Shown here in pieces: positions 58,501-64,000 of a stretch of 64,000 bases of DNA. Origin of the DNA: Rhipicephalus microplus (lineage: Eukaryota > Arthropoda > Arachnida > Ixodida > Ixodidae); contig NC_134700.1 of assembly GCF_043290135.1 (NCBI RefSeq), positions 77,913,000-77,976,999 on the forward strand, in the 5' to 3' direction. How positions within the stretch are numbered: the first letter of the stretch is position 1; every line of letters starts with the position of its first letter. Both the position numbers and the translations under genes were made by a program. A model generated the notes under the pieces. That model did not search any database. It was not told where the DNA came from and was given only the letters and a program-made list of their open reading frames with translations.

Positions 58501-61500
58501 CTTGAACTGCAGGTTGACAGGAACATCCCTGAAGCCTAGGACGCGGCCCCCTTTTTCACGCATCAATATGCGCAGGTTGACCCTAGTGCCCACATGTTCT
58601 TCGGACAAATCAAAGTAACACACCTCTGATTTGGTGTAGCAGTGTGGTGTGACGATCCCTGTCCGATTCATGATACAGAACCGCTTCGATGTACTCAACA
58701 TCAGCTAAAAGTACGCCATGTGCTGGTTGACGTTGAACAATGTGATCACCCCCGTGCCTCCACCCTCCTCGCCTGTTAAGAAGTCTAGCTGCGATGCTGA
58801 TACAGACACTGTTATGGGCGCCTTGTTGGTAGCCGTTGATGGGTGAAACCTCTCAGAGAAACGTCTTCTTCAGCCTCCTTTTCGCTCTCATCGTTGGAGC
58901 TGCTGCACTTGAACCGCAGGTTGACAGGCACATCCCTGAAGCCTAAGACGCGGCCCCTTTTCTCACGCACGACTATGCGCAGGTTGACACTAGTGCCCAC
59001 ATGTTCTTTGGACAAATCAAAGTAATGGACCTCTGATTTGGTGTAGCAGTGTGGTGTGACGATCCATGTCCGATTTATAATACAGAACCGCTTCGATGCA
59101 TTCAACATCAGCTAAAAGTACAACATGTGCTGGTGGACGTTGAACGATGTGATCACCCATGTGCCTCCACCCTCCTCGCCTGTAAAGAAGTCCAGCTGCG
59201 ATGGTGACTCAGGCACTGTTATGGGCGGGCGCCTTGTTGGTAGCCGTTGATGGGTGAAACATCCCAGAGAAACGTTTTCCTCAGCCTCCTTTTCGCTCTC
59301 ATTGTTCTAGCTGCTGCACTTGAACCGCAGGTTGACAGGCACTTTCCTGAAGCCCAGGGCGCGGCCCCTTTTCATCGCGCATGACTATGCGCAGGTTGAC
59401 CCTAGTGCCCACATGTTCTTTGGACAAATCAAAGAATACACCTATGATTTGGTGTAGCAGTGTGGTGGGACGATCCCTGTTTGATTCATGATACTGAACT
59501 GCTTCAGTGCATTCGACATCAGCTAAATGTACACCATGTGCTGGTTGACATGAACAATGTGATCACCCGTGTGCCTCCACTCTCCTCACCTGTAAAGAAG
59601 TCCAGCTTGATGGTGACACAGAGACTGTTATGGGCGCCTTGTTGGTAGCCCTTGATGGGTGAAACCTCTCAGAGAAATGTCTTCTTCAGCCTTCTTTTCG
59701 CTCTCATCGTTGGAGCTGCTGCACTTGAACCGCAGGTTGACAGGCACATTCCTGAAGCCTAGGACGCGGCCCCTTTTTTCATGCATGACTATGCGCAGGT
59801 TGACCCTAGTGCCCACATGTTCTTTGGACAAATCAGAGTAATAAACCTATGATTTGGTGTAGCAGTGTGGTGTGACGATCCCAGTCCGATTCATGATACA
59901 GAACCGCTTCGATGCATTCAACATCAGCGAAAAGTACACAATGTGCTGGTGGACGTTGAACAATGTGATCACCCGCGTGCCTCCACCCTCCTCACCTGTC
60001 AAGAAGTCTACCTGCGATGCTGATACAGACACTGTTATGGGCACCTTGTTGGTAGCCGTTGATGGGTGAAAGCTCTCACAGAAACGTCTTCTTCAGCCTC
60101 CTTTTCGCTCTCAGCGTTGGAGCTGCTGCACTTGAACTGCAGGTTGACAGGAACATCCCTGAAGCCTAGGACGCGGCCCCCTTTTTCACGCATCAATATG
60201 CGCAGGTTGACCCTAGTGCCCACATGTTCTTCGGACAAATCAAAGTAACACACCTCTGATTTGGTGTAGCAGTGTGGTGTGACGATCCCTGTCCGATTCA
60301 TGATACAGAACCGCTTCGATGTACTCAACATCAGCTAAAAGTACGCCATGTGCTGGTTGACGTTGAACAATGTGATCACCCCCGTGCCTCCACCCTCCTC
60401 GCCTGTTAAGAAGTCTAGCTGCGATGCTGATACAGACACTGTTATGGGCGCCTTGTTGGTAGCCGTTGATGGGTGAAACCTCTCAGAGAAACGTCTTCTT
60501 CAGCCTCCTTTTCGCTCTCATCGTTGGAGCTGCTGCACTTGAACCGCAGGTTGACAGGCACATCCCTGAAGCCTAAGACGCGGCCCCTTTTCTCACGCAC
60601 GACTATGCGCAGGTTGACACTAGTGCCCACATGTTCTTTGGACAAATCAAAGTAATGGACCTCTGATTTGGTGTAGCAGTGTGGTGTGACGATCCATGTC
60701 CGATTTATAATACAGAACCGCTTCGATGCATTCAACATCAGCTAAAAGTACAACATGTGCTGGTGGACGTTGAACGATGTGATCACCCATGTGCCTCCAC
60801 CCTCCTCGCCTGTAAAGAAGTCCAGCTGCGATGGTGACTCAGGCACTGTTATGGGCGGGCGCCTTGTTGGTAGCCGTTGATGGGTGAAACATCCCAGAGA
60901 AACGTTTTCCTCAGCCTCCTTTTCGCTCTCATTGTTCTAGCTGCTGCACTTGAACCGCTGGTTGACAGGCACTTTCCTGAAGCCCAGGGCGCGGCCCCTT
61001 TTCATCGCGCATGACTATGCGCAGGTTGACCCTAGTGCCCACATGTTCTTTGGACAAATCAAAGAATACACCTATGATTTGGTGTAGCAGTGTTGTGGGA
61101 CGATCCCTGTTTGATTCATGATACTGAACTGCTTCAGTGCATTCGACATCAGCGAAAAGTACACAATGTGCTGGTGGACGTTGAACAATGTGATCACCCG
61201 CGTGCCTCCACCCTCCTCACCTGTCAAGAAGTCTACCTGCGATGCTGATACAGACACTGTTATGGGCACCTTGTTGGTAGCCGTTGATGGGTGAAAGCTC
61301 TCACAGAAACGTCTTCTTCAGCCTCCTTTTCGCTCTCAGCGTTGGAGCTGCTGCACTTGAACTGCAGGTTGACAGGAACATCCCTGAAGCCTAGGACGCG
61401 GCCCCCTTTCTCACGCATGAATATGCGCAGGTTGACCCTAGTGCCCACATGTTCTTTAGACAAATCAAAGTAATACACCTCTGATTTGCTGTAGCAGCGT

Positions 61501-61551
61501 GGTGTGACGATCCCTGTCCGATTCATGATACAGAACCGCTTCGATGCATTC
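55551..61551 (-). repeat. Second higher-order repeat block
   Basis: The same four-monomer, 1630-bp organisation resumes (marker monomers at 56368, 57998 and 59628) and ends in the same way as the first block before the repeated diverged segment. Confidence 0.75.
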
Positions 61552-64000
61552 AACATCAGCTAAACGTACACCATGTGCTGGTGGACGTTGAACGATGTGA
61601 TCACCCCCGTGCCTCCGCCCTCCTCACCTGTAAAGAAGTCCAGCTGCGATGGTGACTCAGACACTGTTATGGGCGGGCGCCTTGTTGGTAGCCGTTGATG
61701 GGTAAAACCTCCCAAAGAAACGTTTTCCTCAGCCTCTTTTTCGCTCTCATCATTGTAGCTGCTTCACTTGAACCGCAGGTTGACAGGCACATTCCTGAAG
61801 CCCAGGGTGCGGCCCCTTTTTTTTGCGCATGACTATGTGCAGGTTGACCCTGGTGCCAGCATGTTCTTTGGACAAATCAGAGTAATAAACCTATGATTTG
61901 GTGTAGCAGTGTGGTGTGACAATCCCTGTCCGATTCATAATACAGAACCGCTTCGATGCATTCAACATCAGCTAAAAGTACACCATGTGCTGGTGGACGT
62001 TGAACAATGTGAGCACCCGCGTGCCTCCACCCTCCTCACCTGTTAAGAAGTCTAGCTGCGATGCTGATACAGACACTGTTAAGGGCACCTTGTTGGTAGC
62101 CGTTGATGGGTAAAACCTGTCAGAGAAACGTCTTCTTCAGCCTCCTTTTCGCTCTTATCGTTGGAGCCGCTGCACTTGAACCGCAGGTTGACAGGCACAT
62201 TCCTTAAGCCCAGGACGTGGACCCTTTTTCATGCATGACTATGCGCAGGTTGAGCCTAGTGCCCACATGTTCTTAGGACAAATCAGAGTAATACACCTAT
62301 GATTTGGTGTAGCAGTGTGGTGGGACGATCCCTGTTTGATTCATGATACAGAACCGCTTCAATGCATTCGACATCAGTCAAAAGTACACCGTGTGGTGGT
62401 TGACGTTGAACAATGTGATCACCTGCGTGCCTCCACCCTCCTCACCTGTAAAGAAGTCCAGCTGCGATGGTGACACAGACACCGTTATGGGCGCCTTGTT
62501 GGTAGCCCTTGATGGCTGAAACCTCTCAGAGAAACGTCTTCTTCAGCCTCCTTTTCGCTCTCATCGTGTGAGCTGCTGCACTTGAACCGCAGGTTGACAG
62601 GCACATTCCTGAAGCCCAGGACGTGGCCCCTTTTTCATGCATTACTATGCGCAAGTTGACCCTAGGGCCCACATGTTCTTCGGACAAATCAGAGTAATAT
62701 ACCTATGACTTGGTGTAGCAGTGTGGTGGGACGATCCCTGTTCAATTCATGATACTGAACTGCTTCAATGCATTCGACATCAGCTAAAAGTACACCATGT
62801 GCTGGTTGACGTTGAACAATGTGAGCACACGCGTGCCTCCACCTTCCTGGTTTGTAAAGAAGTCCAGCTGCGATGGTGACACAGACACTGTCAAGGGGAC
62901 CTTGTTGGTAGCCGTTGATGGGTAAAACCGGTCAGAGAAACGTCTTCTTCAGCCTCCTTTTCGCTCTCATCGTTGGAGCTGCTGTACTTGAACCGCAAGT
63001 TGACAGGCACATTCCTGAAGCCCAGGACGTGGCCCCTTTTTCATGCATGACTATGCGCAGGTTGACCCTAGTTCCCACATGTTCTTAGGACAAATCAGAG
63101 TAATACACCTATGATTTGGTGTAGCAGTGCCGTGGGACGATCCCTGTTCGATTCATGATACAGAGCCGCTTCAATGCATTCGACATCAGTCAAAAGTACA
63201 CCATTTGCTTGTTGACGTTTAACAATGTGAGCACCCGCGTGCCTCCACCCTCCTCACCTGTTAAGAAGTCCAGCTGCGATGCTGATACGGACACTGTTAA
63301 GGGCACCTTGTTGGTAGCCGTTGATGGGTAAAACCTGTCAGAGAAACGTCTTCTTCAGCCTCCTTTTTGCTCTCATCGTTGGAGCTGCTGCATTCAAACC
63401 GCAGGTTGACAGGCACATCCCTGAAGCCTAGGACGCGGCCCCTTTTTTCACGCATGACTATACGCAGGTTGACCCTAGTGCCCACATGTTCTTTGGACAA
63501 ATGAAAGTAATACAATTTAATTTGGTGTAGCAGTATTGCGTGACGATCCCTGTCCGATTCATGATACAGAACCGCTTCAATGCATTCGACATCAGCTAAA
63601 AGTACACCATGTGCTGGTGGACGTTGAACGATGTGATCACCCGCGTGCCTCCATCCTCCTCACCTTTTAAGAAGTCTAGCTGCGATGCTGATACAGACAC
63701 TGTTATGGGCGCCTTGTTGGTAGCCGTTGATGGGTGAAACCTCTCAGAGAAACGTCTTCTTCAGCCTCCTTTTCGCTCTCATCGTTGGAGCTGCTGCACT
63801 TGAACCGCAGGTTGACAGGCACATTCCTGAAGCCTAGGACGCGGCCCCTTTTCTCACGCACGACTATGCGCAGGTTGACACTAGTGCCCACATTGTCTTT
63901 GGACAAGTCAAAGTAATCGACCTCTGATTTGGTGTAGCAGTGTGGTGTGACGATCCATGTCCGATTTATAATACAGAACCGCTTCGATGGATTCAACATC
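61552..64000 (-). repeat. Repeat of the diverged segment, 8151 bp downstream of the first copy
   Basis: Matches 53401-55849 at a constant offset of 8151 bp with only a few differences seen (for example accggtatggg against accgttatggg, tatgtgcagg against tatgcgcagg, gacaaatcaaag against gacaagtcaaag). Confidence 0.8.

Larger units (their letters stand above)
30869..64000 (-). repeat. Tandem satellite array, ~407-bp monomers derived from an MSP-domain coding segment
   Basis: About 81 head-to-tail monomers of roughly 407 bp fill the rest of the window and run off its end. On the minus strand each monomer reads, in pieces: ITVSVSASQ(V/L)DF, GGGTRVITLFNVHQH, VYFSLMLNASKRFCIMNRTG, IVTPHCYTKSEVYYFDLSKE, HVGTRVNLRIVMREKRGRV, LGFRDVPVNL, then an acidic linker (SNDESEKEAEEDVS). 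The order and spacing (TL.N, V.F, A.KRFC....G.V.PHC, LRI....LGF.DV) resemble the beta-sandwich MSP domain of MOSPD/VAP-type proteins. No monomer is intact: most carry TAG in VYF-LM, or TAG in KS-VYY, and a 4-bp loss shifts frame between monomers. Plus-strand open stretches are shadows. Confidence 0.85.

Noticed and set aside
31013..63916. Dozens of 60-67-codon plus-strand open frames in the satellite
   Set aside because: They are the same stretch in each monomer, opposite the MSP-like reading; their repetition comes from the tandem array, not from selection on many genes. Many also begin only at GTG or TTG.
30869..64000. CRISPR-like or tandem-gene interpretation of the regular repeats
   Set aside because: The whole monomer is repeated with no unique spacers, and every monomer has a stop or frameshift, so neither a CRISPR array nor a functional gene cluster is supported.
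30869..64000. Intron-exon structure within each monomer (ttttag acceptor, CAG|GTGAGG donor-like site)
   Set aside because: The splice-like sites fall inside the MSP-like reading (at VYF-LM and FFTGEEGG), and an exon between them would end at an in-frame TAA, so they are better explained as coding relics.

Overview
The window looks like a hard-tick (metastriate ixodid, probably Rhipicephalus-type) nuclear genome. It carries two copies of the tRNA-derived Ruka-type tick SINE, nested non-LTR, LTR and DNA transposons, short spliceosomal introns, and a long satellite array. There are no operons or prokaryotic signals. All family assignments come from reading motifs by eye; no database search was possible.

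Region by region: 1-4081 is a broken I-clade-like non-LTR retrotransposon on the minus strand (window edge inside RT; ORF1 with CCHC knuckles upstream). 5165-5470 is a probable Penelope-like fragment. 5604-8018 is a dead piggyBac-like element whose two ends can both be placed. 9259-16001 is a decayed, intron-containing tnp2/EnSpm-like transposase gene on the minus strand, split by a near-full-length CR1/L2-like retrotransposon (10040-14656), which itself contains a SINE; a second SINE sits in the transposase 3' part. 16150-20302 is an uncharacterised SAMD3-like ORF split by an LTR element without visible gag or pol (16302-19620), whose 3' LTR is in turn split by a 5'-truncated CR1-like fragment. 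21390-21569 is a THAP-domain first exon.

23574-29238 is a complete PIF/Harbinger transposon: TAA target duplications, about 25-bp inverted repeats, a 4-exon Myb/SANT-like DNA-binding protein gene on the plus strand and a convergent 4-exon DDE transposase gene on the minus strand. Both can be read open through all predicted splice junctions. In known Harbinger elements the Myb-like partner assists the transposase at the transposon ends, so the two genes are probably one transposition system.

29866-30097 is a foldback repeat, followed by a possible host gene fragment and a pogo/Tigger-like end. From 30869 to the window end is a tandem array of about 81 monomers of ~407 bp, organised in ~1630-bp four-monomer higher-order units, with a larger 8151-bp repetition near the right end. 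The minus strand of the monomer resembles a major-sperm-protein (MSP/MOSPD-like) domain with an acidic linker. The satellite therefore appears to be an amplified, decayed protein-domain coding segment; this is the most unusual feature in the window.
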